A stretch of 64,000 bases of DNA from an uncultured Clostridium sp. (GTDB lineage Bacteria; Bacillota; Clostridia; Clostridiales; Clostridiaceae), in contig NZ_CAMQZG010000015.1 in the NCBI RefSeq assembly GCF_947039605.1, forward strand, positions 1-64,000, read 5' to 3'. Shown here in pieces: positions 35,247-43,918 of this stretch (positions are counted from its first letter, which is position 1; each line of letters starts with the position of its first letter). Position numbers and translations under genes: made by a program. The notes under the pieces are model-generated. The model was not told where the DNA came from. It saw nothing but the letters and a program-made list of their open reading frames with translations, and searched no databases.

Positions 35247-37994
35247 ATGAAAAAAGGAATATCTAGAGTACTTTCTCTTCTTATGTTAGCAGTTCTATTC
35301 GTAGGTGCAATTCCTGCAATGGCAACTGAAACTGTAGAAAAAGCAAGTTCTGAATCTAGAAAAAAATCTATTATGTATTTTCCTAACTGGGGAGTATATG
35401 ACGATGCAAAACACAGATTAACACCTGATATGTTACCATGGGAAGACCTTGATGTAATCAATCATTCATTCTTCTCAATCGACAAAAATTTTGAACTTAT
35501 CTCAATTGATGAATATGCTGACTATCAAATGGACCTACCACATTCTGCTGGTTGGGATAACACTGATGAGCCTAGTGGTTGCTTTGGTGAATATAAACAT
35601 TATGCAAAAAAATATCCTGATGTAAAAATCATGGTATCTGTTGGTGGTTGGACAAGAGGAGAAAACTTCCATGATATGGCTAAAACTCCTGCTGGAAGAA
35701 AAAAATTCATACAATCTTGTATAGATCTTATGAAAAAATATCCATTTATCTCTGGTATAGATTTAGACTGGGAATATCCAGGTATAGACAGAAAACCTGA
35801 AGCCGGTAATCAATGGGACAATGGTTGTCCTGGAGGACCAGAGGATACAGAAAATTATACTTTACTTTTAAAAGAAATGAGAGCGCAATTTGATGCTGCT
35901 AAAATGAAAGAAAAATGGATTACTGTTTGTGCGCCTGCTGGATATGACAAAATGAAATTCCAAGAATTCAATGAAATTCATAAATATGTAAATTCAATAA
36001 ATGTTATGACTTATGATTATCATGGAGCTTGGGATAACTACACAGGTCACCTTGCACCATTAAAAGCTAATCCTAATAATGAGTTAGCTCCAACAGAGCC
36101 TACTGATATTAGAAATGAATATAATGTTGTTTCTTCTGTAACAACACTTGTTGATGATTATAAAGTACCACCTGAAAAGCTTTGTATTGGTACACCTTGG
36201 TATTCAAGAGGTTGGGCTGGAGTTGATGCAACACCTGAAAACAATGGTATGTTTGCTCCAACAGATGGTTCCCAACATGGCGGAAGCTGGGATGAAGCAA
36301 GTCAACCTAGTGGACAATACCCTTGGTTTGAACTTAAAAAGATGGAAAATACAAATGGTTGGACAAAATATAGAGATGAAATTAATGGTTCTCCATGGCT
36401 TTACAATGAAAAACTAAAAACTGTTTTAACTTATGAAGATGAAGAGTCAATGGCTCTTAAATCTGAGTATATTAAACAAATGGGACTTGGTGGAATGATT
36501 GTTTGGGAAATTACTGGAGATGACTATTCAAAAGGCTTCCCAATGACAAAGCAACTTAGAACTTCTCTTGATAAGCCACTTGATGGTGATACTTCAGTAC
36601 AATCTGCTCCTACTCTTTCAGTTGATAAAACTGAAAATTATGGTTCATACACATTAACAGCTAATGTAGGTATGTTCTCTAATGGAACAAAACTTGAGAT
36701 TTTTGAAGGAGATAAAATTGTTAAAACTTTTGATGTTGATAAAATTAATGGTGGAAACTTTACTTTTGATGTTGTAGGTAAAACTTCTGGTAAATACTCT
36801 TATAAAGCTGTTCTTACTGGTGGAAAAGATTCTAAAGAATCAAAATCATTAGAAATAACAGTTGTAGATGCTAGTCTTTTAACTCCAACTATTGATGTTG
36901 ATTTTAAAATCAATAGAGGTGAATTTAAAATAACAAGTAAATCACCTGCAAATTCAAGTGCAACAAAACTTGAAATATTTGAAAATGATAAACTTGTTGA
37001 TTCAAAAGACCTTACTGCTACTTTAAATAAAGAACAAATTTTAACTCATGAAGTTAAAGCAAAAGCTGATGGTAAATATACTTACAAAGTTGTAGTTACT
37101 GATGCTAAAGGAACTTCTCTTTCTGATACTGTAGATGTAGAAGTTGATGCTAATGCTAGCATTATGCCTACAGATATTGATGTTAAATTTGAAGTTACAA
37201 GCGATTGGGGAAGTGGTGCAAACTATAAAATAACAATTGCAAATAACTCAAGTGCTAATATTACAGATTATAAACTTGCATTTAATAGCACAAAAAAAAT
37301 TGATGGATGTTGGAGTGGTGGAACTTTCAATAAAGATGGCAACACTTATACAATAACTCCTGCTTCTTGGAGTTCAGGGATTGATGCTGGAAAATCTGTA
37401 ACTTTAGATGGTGCTATGGAAGGAAATTCTAAAGGCCATAATATCACAAATATAGACTTTACATTTGATTTCGAGGGTGGAGTAAAGCCACCTCTACCTC
37501 CAATCCCAGATGAAGTTAAGCTTATATCTGCTAAAGTTGGTGCTGATCAAACAACTAGTACCGGTGATTATAATATAAAAGTAACTATTCCAAAAAATAA
37601 TGCTGCAACTAGTGTTCAAATCTTTGAAAATAACAAAGTTATTAAAACAGTTTCTTTAACAGCTGATGCAAGTACTGATAAAGTTATTAATATAAAAATG
37701 ACTGATAAAGCAGAAGGAACTTATGCCTATAAAGCTGTTGTTTCTGATGAAAAAGATTCTAAAACAAGCTCTTCTGCTACTGTAATCGTAGAAGAAGGTG
37801 AAAATCCAGGACCAGATCCTGATCCAACTCCAGACCCAGACCCAACTGTAGATGCTTGGGCTGCTATGGTTAACTATTCTGCTGGTGATAAGGTAATTTA
37901 TGCTGGAAAAACTTTTGAGTGTAGACAACCTCATATGTCACTTATCGGATGGGAACCATCTAATGTTCCTGCACTTTGGCTCGAAGTAAAATAA
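35247..37994 (+). CDS. Secreted multidomain chitinase (GH18 with CBMs)
   Basis: The 915-residue enzyme has a signal peptide (1-27, ending AIPAMA) and a GH18 catalytic barrel (about 35-450). The barrel has MVSVGGWTRG, the DxxDxDxE motif as FISGIDLDWEYPG (Glu is the acid/base) and MTYDYHGAWD. Two Ig-like modules follow (about 452-545, 550-640), then a CBM2-like cellulose/chitin-binding module (about 645-750, VTSDWGSGANYKITI...), a third Ig-like module, a Pro-Asp linker and a C-terminal CBM5/12 (AWAAMVNYSAGDKVIYAGK). It hydrolyses chitin outside the cell. Start is behind AAGGGGGAAC, and it has its own terminator. Confidence 0.95.
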   Translation: MKKGISRVLSLLMLAVLFVGAIPAMATETVEKASSESRKKSIMYFPNWGVYDDAKHRLTPDMLPWEDLDVINHSFFSIDKNFELISIDEYADYQMDLPHSAGWDNTDEPSGCFGEYKHYAKKYPDVKIMVSVGGWTRGENFHDMAKTPAGRKKFIQSCIDLMKKYPFISGIDLDWEYPGIDRKPEAGNQWDNGCPGGPEDTENYTLLLKEMRAQFDAAKMKEKWITVCAPAGYDKMKFQEFNEIHKYVNSINVMTYDYHGAWDNYTGHLAPLKANPNNELAPTEPTDIRNEYNVVSSVTTLVDDYKVPPEKLCIGTPWYSRGWAGVDATPENNGMFAPTDGSQHGGSWDEASQPSGQYPWFELKKMENTNGWTKYRDEINGSPWLYNEKLKTVLTYEDEESMALKSEYIKQMGLGGMIVWEITGDDYSKGFPMTKQLRTSLDKPLDGDTSVQSAPTLSVDKTENYGSYTLTANVGMFSNGTKLEIFEGDKIVKTFDVDKINGGNFTFDVVGKTSGKYSYKAVLTGGKDSKESKSLEITVVDASLLTPTIDVDFKINRGEFKITSKSPANSSATKLEIFENDKLVDSKDLTATLNKEQILTHEVKAKADGKYTYKVVVTDAKGTSLSDTVDVEVDANASIMPTDIDVKFEVTSDWGSGANYKITIANNSSANITDYKLAFNSTKKIDGCWSGGTFNKDGNTYTITPASWSSGIDAGKSVTLDGAMEGNSKGHNITNIDFTFDFEGGVKPPLPPIPDEVKLISAKVGADQTTSTGDYNIKVTIPKNNAATSVQIFENNKVIKTVSLTADASTDKVINIKMTDKAEGTYAYKAVVSDEKDSKTSSSATVIVEEGENPGPDPDPTPDPDPTVDAWAAMVNYSAGDKVIYAGKTFECRQPHMSLIGWEPSNVPALWLEVK

Positions 37995-38002
37995 TTGATT
38001 TT

Positions 38003-38045
38003 AAAAGGTTAACTTTGTTGAATTACAAAGTTAACCTTTTTCTTT
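38003..38045 (+). terminator. Terminator of chitinase gene
   Basis: AAAAGGTTAACTTTGT pairs perfectly with ACAAAGTTAACCTTTT and runs into TTCTTTT, 9 bp after the stop. Confidence 0.93.
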
Positions 38046-38103
38046 TATTTTCCAATTTTTCATAATATAATATAAATATAATTAATTATTGGAGGGGTAC
38101 AAT

Positions 38104-38877
38104 ATGAGTTTCTTTAAAAATACTTTAGCAAGTATTGGAATTGGCGGTGCTAAAGTTGATACTATTCTTCATTCTAGCCAAGTAACATCAGGTGATGCTA
38201 TTTCTGGTGTTATAAATATATTAGGTGGAAATGTTGAACAAAATATAAAGAGAGTTAATCTTTTTGTTAGAACCAACTATGAAAAAGAATCTAATGATAA
38301 AAAAGTAATTGCGACTGCTAATATCCAAAAACACTTAGTTGAAGTTGATAAGATGGTCTTCGTAGAAGAAAGACTTCAAATTCCGTTTTCTTTTAAACTT
38401 TCTAAAAATTGTCCTATTTCAACTTATAGATATAAAGTTTGGGTAGCAACTGAACTTGATATAGAAAAAGCTATTGATTCAAATGATTGTGATAGCCTAA
38501 ATGTAGTTCCATCAAAAAAAATGCAAAACCTATTTAATGCCTTTTCAGAACTTGGCTTCCGTTCTAGAGAAACTGAAAATATTCAAAGTATCTTTAGAAT
38601 TAATAATCTTCCTTTTGTACAAGAATTTGAATTTGTCCCTACTTCTGGACCTCTTTATGGAAGGCTTGATGAAGTAGAACTTATAATATCTGTAAATGAA
38701 TCTGGATTTAATTTATATCTAGAAGTAGATAGAAGTGGTAGAACTCTTGGTGGTTTGATATCTGAAGCATTAAATCTTGACGAATCTAAAGTCAAACTTA
38801 ATTTTAGTAACTATGAATTAGAAAATGTTGAAACAATAAAAAATGCTTTATTTAGTGTAATTTCTGGAAATTGCTAA
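38104..38877 (+). CDS. spo0M: Sporulation-control protein Spo0M
   Basis: The 257-residue protein is an arrestin-fold Spo0M family member: MSFFKNTLASIGIGGAKVDTIL, HSSQVTSGDAISGVINILGG and the C-terminal acidic helices with EFVP...GRLDEVE are typical. In Bacillus it influences sporulation stage 0 and vegetative growth. The track start (TTG, 5 codons earlier) is replaced by ATG at 38104, which follows GGAGGGG at ideal spacing. It is monocistronic with terminators at both ends. Confidence 0.92.
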   Translation: MSFFKNTLASIGIGGAKVDTILHSSQVTSGDAISGVINILGGNVEQNIKRVNLFVRTNYEKESNDKKVIATANIQKHLVEVDKMVFVEERLQIPFSFKLSKNCPISTYRYKVWVATELDIEKAIDSNDCDSLNVVPSKKMQNLFNAFSELGFRSRETENIQSIFRINNLPFVQEFEFVPTSGPLYGRLDEVELIISVNESGFNLYLEVDRSGRTLGGLISEALNLDESKVKLNFSNYELENVETIKNALFSVISGNC

Positions 38878-38910
38878 TTAAGAAGACCAAATTACTGCTT
38901 ACTTAGTTTT

Positions 38911-38965
38911 AAAAAGGACTATATCATATTTAGAAATTAAATTCTATTATGAAATAGTCCTTTTT
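38911..38965 (+). terminator. Terminator of spo0M
   Basis: AAAAAGGACTAT pairs with ATAGTCCTTTTT over a 31-base AT-rich loop that has a second weak stem. Confidence 0.75.
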
Positions 38966-39027
38966 GCTTCTACTTCTTTATTTTTCTCTCATTAGTTATA
39001 TATCTTAATTTATTTGCAAAAAAAAAA

Positions 39028-39065
39028 CTGTATTAGAATACCAATTATTAGTATTCTGATACAGT
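39028..39065 (-). terminator. Terminator of degV gene
   Basis: ACTGTATTAGAATAC pairs with GTATTCTGATACAGT; on the minus strand it is followed by nine Ts. Confidence 0.9.
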
Positions 39066-39071
39066 CCCTTT

Positions 39072-39929
39072 TTACTTTTCATTCATAACAGCAAAAGCTA
39101 TTATTTTAGGTCCCGAATGAACTCCAATAACTGGAGTAAACATCCCCATATACTCAAATGTTGTATTTTTATGTTCTCTAAATGCATCCATAAGCTTATT
39201 AGCCTCACCTTGCATTGTTCCTGTCATAACTGCAACTTTTGATTTCCCTTTATCTAATGCCTCAGTTCCTATCTTTATAAGCTCAGATAATGCTTTTTTT
39301 GAACCTCGTACTTTAGATGCTGTTGTATATTTCCCATCTTCATCATCCATTGTTATAATCGGTTTTAAATTTAACATTTGTCCTATTGCCCCTGAAACTT
39401 TTCCAACTCTTCCACCTTTTATTAGGTATTCAAGCGTATCAACAGTAAAGTACATTGTCATTCTTTCTTTCATCTTTGGAATTTCATTGCATATATTATC
39501 ATAGCTCATTCCTTCTTCTACAAGTCTTGCTGTTTCCATCACTAGAAAACCAACTGCCATTGAAATCATTTTTGAATCAAATATAAATGACTTTAATCTA
39601 TCATCAAACTGATTTGCTGCAATTCTAAAACTATTCATAGTCCCTGATAAACCTGCTGATATAAACATTCCGATTACATGAGTATATCCTTCATCTGCAA
39701 GTCTTTCCATTGCATCTACTGCATCCTGTACTGATGGCATTGATGTTGTTGGTATTTCATTATTTTCAAGTCTTTCATAAACTTCTGATGGCTGTATATC
39801 TAATCCATCTACAAATTCATCTTTTCCATATATTATTTTTAATCTCATGACTTCTATATTCTTATATTTTTTAAGATATTCATCTGGCACTCCACATGTA
39901 CTATCTGTAATTATTGCTATTTTTTCCAT
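39072..39929 (-). CDS. DegV family fatty-acid-binding protein
   Basis: The 285-residue protein has the DegV beginning IAIITDSTCGVP, the central GMFISAGLSGTMNSF block with fatty-acid-contacting Ser, LIKGGRVGKVSGAIGQMLNLKPII, and the C-terminal VIGVHSGPKIIAFAVM. DegV/FakB proteins present fatty acids to FakA kinase; no fakA is adjacent. The track's TTG start is 4 codons too long: ATG at 39929 follows GGAGGATTTT. It is monocistronic. Confidence 0.95.
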   Translation of the reverse strand: MEKIAIITDSTCGVPDEYLKKYKNIEVMRLKIIYGKDEFVDGLDIQPSEVYERLENNEIPTTSMPSVQDAVDAMERLADEGYTHVIGMFISAGLSGTMNSFRIAANQFDDRLKSFIFDSKMISMAVGFLVMETARLVEEGMSYDNICNEIPKMKERMTMYFTVDTLEYLIKGGRVGKVSGAIGQMLNLKPIITMDDEDGKYTTASKVRGSKKALSELIKIGTEALDKGKSKVAVMTGTMQGEANKLMDAFREHKNTTFEYMGMFTPVIGVHSGPKIIAFAVMNEK

Positions 39930-40140
39930 AAAATCCTCCAAAGATATTATTTAACTGCTCTATATTTATGTATAAACTTCATATACAAAACCTTGATTAA
40001 AGATTAACCCCATATAATTTTTATTCATTAAAAATTTACCTATTATTTATTATACTATAAAAAACTCTTATATAAAGCACTATTTTAATTATTTTATCCC
40101 TAAAATAATATATAATTATATTTTTCTTCTAAAATATCAA

Positions 40141-40172
40141 AAACAGTCTGTAATCTTTGCTACAAACTGTTT
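40141..40172 (-). terminator. Terminator of dedA gene
   Basis: AAACAGTCTGTA / TACAAACTGTTT (one mismatch), followed on the minus strand by TTTTTGATATTTT, 17 bp after the stop. Confidence 0.8.
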
Positions 40173-40189
40173 CTTTAAATCTAAATAAT

Positions 40190-40795
40190 TTATTTTTTCT
40201 TTTTAAACTTTTTAAACAAATAAATTATAACTATTATTCCAATAACAACGATTGTTGCTTTTGTATATCTTCCTAATATTTGATTTATTAATGTAAGATT
40301 ATTTCCTACAAAATATCCTAAAAATATCAATATAACATTCCATATTAAAATACCTATTGTAGAATAAATTGTAAATGGTAGAAATTTAATTCTTTCAGCA
40401 CCCGCAATTAAAGATACATATGTTCTAATTACTGGAAGAACTCTTGCTATTAAAATACTTTGCTTTCCATATTTAGAAAACCAAACTGCAAGTTTATCAA
40501 AATATGGATCTGTACTTGGAATTTTTTCTTTAATCCAATTTATTAAAGCTGACCCACCATAAAAACCTATGTAATAACAAATTATAGAACCTAAAACAGC
40601 CGCTACTGTACTAACTATTATTATTACTGGTAAAGAGGTTCCACCCTCAGCAGCACTTATCCCAAAAAACGGCAATATAAGTTCACTTGGGATTGGAATA
40701 GATGCGTACTCTATTAACATAAAGATAAATATCCCTATGTATCCCATTTTTATTGCTAGATGACTAAGTGATGTTACTATCATACTTACATCCAT
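40190..40795 (-). CDS. DedA family membrane protein
   Basis: The 201-residue protein has five or so hydrophobic segments. The DedA/VTT signatures are SIPIPSELILPFFG near the N-terminus, GSIICYYIGFYGG, and the Arg-containing RVLPVIRTYVSLIAGAERIKFLPF. DedA proteins act as lipid (undecaprenyl phosphate or phospholipid) flippases or scramblases at the membrane. Start follows AGGAGGAAGAG. It is monocistronic. Confidence 0.94.
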   Translation of the reverse strand: MDVSMIVTSLSHLAIKMGYIGIFIFMLIEYASIPIPSELILPFFGISAAEGGTSLPVIIIVSTVAAVLGSIICYYIGFYGGSALINWIKEKIPSTDPYFDKLAVWFSKYGKQSILIARVLPVIRTYVSLIAGAERIKFLPFTIYSTIGILIWNVILIFLGYFVGNNLTLINQILGRYTKATIVVIGIIVIIYLFKKFKKKK

Positions 40796-41247
40796 ATCTC
40801 TTCCTCCTAAAAGCTTTATCTTTCGTATACTTTTTATTTTATAACTAGTAGCCCCCCTAATTTCTATCTAAAATAGTCTTTGAACTTAACTTATTCTAGA
40901 CAACAGTAACTATTAAAGTTTCTGTTTATAAAATAGCACTAGTATTTATTATACTCGTTTTATAATAATTTATATAGGATAATTTAATTAAAGTTAAATT
41001 TATTATTAGAAAAAAACTATGAATTTCATAATATTTTATTTTTTTTCATCTTTTTCATTTAAATTAATAATCATACACTAATTTCACAAGAAATTATTCA
41101 ATATATTTTTTTTTAATAAAGAATAACTCTTTATTAAAGCACTTTTAATCATTTTAACGTTGAATTTATGTAACGATTAATTTTAAATTTCATTGTATAA
41201 TGATAAAAAATATATTTTTTTATTATATGTGTAAGGGGGATTCTATT
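40796..41247. other. Non-coding AT-rich spacer
   Basis: About 450 bp between divergent dedA and the small membrane protein gene. No ORF with a ribosome site and no clear RNA structure was seen. TATAAT at 41195 could be the -10 element of the next gene. Confidence 0.35.
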
Positions 41248-41499
41248 ATGAATGATAACTTAGCAAGAGATTATGACTATTATCAAGTCCAACCAGAGAT
41301 GCTTCCAAATGAACAAACTGTTGTTCGAAAAAAGAAACAGCTTACAAAAAATCAAATTATCGCTAGAAAGAAAGCTAGATTAAAGCGTAAAAGAAAAATG
41401 GAAGTTAGAAAAAGATTATCTTTAATTGTAATAACTTTATTTTCGATATTCGGAACTTTAAGTATTGCTTTATATGCTTTTGCACTTCAAAGAGGCTAA
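41248..41499 (+). CDS. Small basic single-pass membrane protein
   Basis: The 83-residue protein starts MNDNLARDYDYYQ. It has a very basic stretch (about 29-56, KKKQLTKNQIIARKKARLKRKRK) and one C-terminal membrane segment (about 58-78, LSLIVITLFSIFGTLSIALYAF). The layout resembles FtsL/DivIC-type or other small division-associated proteins, but I cannot assign it. The track start is 16 codons too long; ATG at 41248 follows AAGGGGGATTC. Confidence 0.65.
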   Translation: MNDNLARDYDYYQVQPEMLPNEQTVVRKKKQLTKNQIIARKKARLKRKRKMEVRKRLSLIVITLFSIFGTLSIALYAFALQRG

Positions 41500-41514
41500 G
41501 AATTTGTTAATTGC

Positions 41515-41553
41515 ATATAAAAACTTATTAAATGAACTAACAAGTTTTTATAT
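41515..41553 (+). terminator. Terminator of small membrane protein gene
   Basis: ATATAAAAACTT pairs perfectly with AAGTTTTTATAT (15-base loop), 16 bp after the stop. Confidence 0.75.
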
Positions 41554-41567
41554 AAAATTAACATAAA

Positions 41568-41689
41568 TAAAAGCTACCAAGAAATAAATGGTTGTATAGC
41601 AAGAGCGTGTTAATAAACCCTCCTGCATTATACAACTATTTTTTATACCCATACTTGAGTAAGAACCAAATAAATCTTAGTAGCTTTTA
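41568..41689. repeat. Palindromic structured element (MITE-like or structured RNA)
   Basis: The ends TAAAAGCTACCAAGA and TCTTAGTAGCTTTTA form a 14-bp stem with one mismatch. Inside is a second stem GTTGTATA / TATACAAC around a 30-base loop (GCAAGAGCGTGTTAAT...), plus an unpaired arm. The total is about 122 bp. It is not a simple terminator. It may be a non-autonomous palindromic element, a transposon end, or a structured RNA on the FIVAR transcript. The class is not identified. Confidence 0.5.
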
Positions 41690-41719
41690 TAATATATTTT
41701 TAAATATAGGGAAGCATTG

Positions 41720-42289
41720 TTATTTTGGCTTTTTAATAAAAAGCCCATTTATACTATTTTCTAATAATGAATATGCTACTTCTACAAAATGTGCTGTAAT
41801 ATCCATATCACTAAAAATTACCTTCGCATATTCTTTTGCACATATAAAATTTTCCCATTTTGCATCTATATAATCAAATTCTGTTAAATTTGCTCTATTA
41901 CTTAATTTCTCTGCTTTTCTTATTAACTCTTCTAAATTTGCTTTTCCTTTAATCTCTACTAATGACTCTATACTATTACGAAGTTTCTCTTTTAGCTCTA
42001 GTGCTTGAGATTTTGTGATGTTTTTAATATCTTCTATCGAGCTCGTAATCTCTATATCATTTTCTAAAAATCTCCATGTTTTTTTTGTATATAAACATTT
42101 ATTTAACTTATTAGCTTCGTTAATAATAACTATTAAATCTTTATATTCAATTTCTTTATCTATGCTAAAAAATTTTAATTTTTTACATACTCTAGTTAAT
42201 TCCTCTTGGTTATACATATTTTCAAAAAATTCTAATACTTTCCCCTTTACATCTACTATTTCTTTTAAAATCATTTCACTTGCATACAT
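41720..42289 (-). CDS. Cytosolic-looking protein with C-terminal FIVAR domain
   Basis: About 189 residues, mostly helical. The C-terminal 55 residues, ANLTEFDYIDAKWENF through AYSLLENSINGL, match the FIVAR three-helix module normally found on extracellular adhesins and glycan-processing enzymes. There is no signal peptide. The track's GTG start is ten codons upstream; ATG at 42289 with AAAGGA ten bases before is preferred. It lies downstream of a c-di-GMP riboswitch and a 47-codon ORF on the same strand, so it may be c-di-GMP controlled or be a relic of a larger adhesin. Confidence 0.6.
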   Translation of the reverse strand: MYASEMILKEIVDVKGKVLEFFENMYNQEELTRVCKKLKFFSIDKEIEYKDLIVIINEANKLNKCLYTKKTWRFLENDIEITSSIEDIKNITKSQALELKEKLRNSIESLVEIKGKANLEELIRKAEKLSNRANLTEFDYIDAKWENFICAKEYAKVIFSDMDITAHFVEVAYSLLENSINGLFIKKPK

Positions 42290-42364
42290 TTCACATACAT
42301 CCTTTTCTCTATATTTCACCTTATCTTAAATCTACTTTTCACACCTTTTATTTTATAAATCCTA

Positions 42365-42508
42365 CTAAGTTACCGATTCTAGTGAATATATTTCTATATC
42401 TTTTGCAAGGTCATTATTTTTTTTTCTAACTTTTTGATTAATATTATTTATACTTACTCCATTAATCGTATTTATTAAAAATATCATCAAAATAACTTTT
42501 TTTCTCAT
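42365..42508 (-). CDS. 47-residue peptide behind c-di-GMP riboswitch (not in ORF track)
   Basis: A short frame MRKKVILMIFLINTINGVS... runs 47 codons to TAG-TAG. AGGAGGG lies 8 bases before the ATG, one of the best ribosome sites in the window. The first 20 residues look like a signal sequence or membrane anchor; the rest is polar (VRKKNNDLAKDIEIYS). It is the first coding frame after a riboswitch-terminator pair, so its synthesis should depend on c-di-GMP. It could be a small secreted peptide or the remaining N-terminus of a decayed surface protein; several stops follow in the same frame. Confidence 0.6.
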   Translation of the reverse strand: MRKKVILMIFLINTINGVSINNINQKVRKKNNDLAKDIEIYSLESVT

Positions 42509-42554
42509 AATCAATTCCCTCCTGATAATTTTAAAAAATCCCTCAGAAGTACAT

Positions 42555-42590
42555 AAAAAAAGTTACTCTAAACAAAGAGTAACTTTTTTC
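42555..42590 (-). terminator. Riboswitch expression-platform terminator
   Basis: On the minus strand AGTTACTCT-TTGTTT-AGAGTAACT is followed by TTTTTTT, about 65 nt after the c-di-GMP aptamer and about 45 nt before the 47-codon ORF. Confidence 0.85.
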
Positions 42591-42651
42591 CAATATATAA
42601 AAATCACTTCTTATATACCTTCAAACAAAAAGTAATACAAATGTACTCTTT

Positions 42652-42726
42652 GGCAACTGGCTGACTTGGTCTTAACAACTTTAGTCCCTATAGCTTTGCG
42701 TCACTAGATTTCTCTAACTTTGCCGT
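42652..42726 (-). ncRNA. Cyclic-di-GMP-I (GEMM) riboswitch
   Basis: The minus-strand sequence runs ACGGCAAAG, a GAAA tetraloop hairpin (AGAGAAATCT), then GTGACGCAAAGCTATAGGG and a tetraloop-receptor arm ending TCAGCCAGTTGCC. GGCAA and TTGCC close the P1 stem. These are the conserved GEMM-I elements, including the GACGCAAAGC core. A Rho-independent terminator follows. An upstream promoter candidate is TTGTTA-17-TAAATT. Binding of c-di-GMP should set terminator or read-through; the direction (on or off) cannot be read safely. Confidence 0.93.
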
Positions 42727-42818
42727 ATTCTATTGAATATAATTTACCATATAAGAATTTATTTAACAATAAATATAGTTTATTGTTTACATTTTTTTAA
42801 CTTTTAATATTAAAATTT

Positions 42819-43274
42819 TTATAATTCTTTTGCTAACGGGCAATTTTTCTTAAATAATTCTATGATTTTTTTGTTTTTACTCACAATCATAGTAAGCGAA
42901 CTATCAAATGCTATAATTTCAAATTCACCTAATGGATTTTGGATAATTGGCTCAACTCCCCATATCTTTGGATTTCCATCTAAACTTGGCAAATCATAAC
43001 TTAATACACTCTCTAATGCAATCTCTTTAGAAAATGCTATCAAAACACCCCATATCCATTGAAAATCTTCTCCTTTTTTAATAAGCTCTGTTAGTTCTTT
43101 TCCACTCATCCACGAATAATTCCTTGATAATTTATTTTCTATCTCCTCATCCATTGAATATCCTTCATAATTTGTTATAAGAAAATTATATTCAAGTTGC
43201 ATATTATCAATTGCTTGAAAAACTTCTCCCATCTGTGTTTGTATTCCCTCTTCTAATGTAACTCTTTTAAGCAT
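42819..43274 (-). CDS. Hypothetical cytosolic protein
   Basis: The 151-residue protein begins MLKRVTLEEGIQTQMGEVFQ and contains aromatic-rich segments (NYSWMSGKELTELI, FQWIWGVLIAF, KIWGVEPIIQNPLGEFEIIAFDSS). The pattern recalls small immunity-like or DUF2691-like proteins of Firmicutes, but I cannot place it. The track's TTG start is 5 codons too long; ATG at 43274 follows GGAGGAG. It is monocistronic, lying between the riboswitch leader and the SPOCS operon end. Confidence 0.6.
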   Translation of the reverse strand: MLKRVTLEEGIQTQMGEVFQAIDNMQLEYNFLITNYEGYSMDEEIENKLSRNYSWMSGKELTELIKKGEDFQWIWGVLIAFSKEIALESVLSYDLPSLDGNPKIWGVEPIIQNPLGEFEIIAFDSSLTMIVSKNKKIIELFKKNCPLAKEL

Positions 43275-43400
43275 AATATCTCCTCCCAATATTTCATAAT
43301 AAAATAAATCACTTTTTCTATATATTTATATCATATAAATTTGTCTTCTCAATTATTACACAGCAATCATTTACAATATTCAAAAAATTTCTCTAAAAAA

Positions 43401-43422
43401 AAAGAACACTAATAAGTGCTCT
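43401..43422 (-). terminator. Terminator of SPOCS/DUF11 operon
   Basis: AAGAACACT-AATA-AGTGCTCTT hairpin, followed on the minus strand by eight Ts, directly after the last SPOCS gene. Confidence 0.85.
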
Positions 43423-43423
43423 T

Positions 43424-43909
43424 TTAGCATATTCTTGCTTCAATAAATATTGAAGTTGCTTTATATATTTTTCTACAACTAAATTTCCTTGCATATACAG
43501 TTTGGACATATGGTGCTATAAAAACCCTATTAGCTCTTATTAAAGCTTTTATATCTAACTTCTTTAAATTCTCTGGAACTATAATAAATAGACTTTTATA
43601 GACTTCATTATAAATTATATGAACTGGCTCATCTGTACTTACTCCACTATACGTTATTTTTTCATTTATTTTAACAATTATAATTAATTTTGTTCCTGTT
43701 AATTTTTGTCCTTCATTTGATATTCCTATTTCTGTTTTAATAACCTGTATATCCTCTACCTCTGGCCATATCTTTATAGAATTTACAGAATCAATATCAG
43801 GGTCTGTATTTTCTAGTTCTAAGAATTCTGCAAATTCTAATTCTTTAAAATATATTGGATTCTCTGGATATATATTTTCATTACTTATGATATTTGTTTT
43901 TAAATTCAT
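43424..43909 (-). CDS. SPOCS (DUF3794) single-domain protein
   Basis: The 161-residue protein is one SPOCS domain: DPDIDSVNSIKIWPEVEDIQVIKTEIGISNEGQKLTGTKLI is shared with the other SPOCS proteins here (in parts PDIxxV, EGQKLTG). The end is unusually Cys/Arg/Lys rich (ARKFSCRKIYK). There is no signal peptide. It is the last gene of a three-gene run, 9 bp after the preceding stop, with AGGAGGG before the ATG. A role in spore-coat layers is inferred from the SipL-type domain. Confidence 0.78.
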   Translation of the reverse strand: MNLKTNIISNENIYPENPIYFKELEFAEFLELENTDPDIDSVNSIKIWPEVEDIQVIKTEIGISNEGQKLTGTKLIIIVKINEKITYSGVSTDEPVHIIYNEVYKSLFIIVPENLKKLDIKALIRANRVFIAPYVQTVYARKFSCRKIYKATSIFIEARIC

Positions 43910-43918
43910 TTCTCCCTC

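Noticed and set aside
35247-36417. ORFs on other frames inside the chitinase and the giant DUF11 gene
   Set aside because: They have no ribosome sites or recognisable domains and are shadows of strong genes.
42319-42508. The 47-codon ORF and the FIVAR gene are in the same frame, suggesting one gene with a nonsense codon
   Set aside because: At least five stops (TAG TAG, TAA, TAG, TAA) lie between them, so this is not a single-stop interruption.
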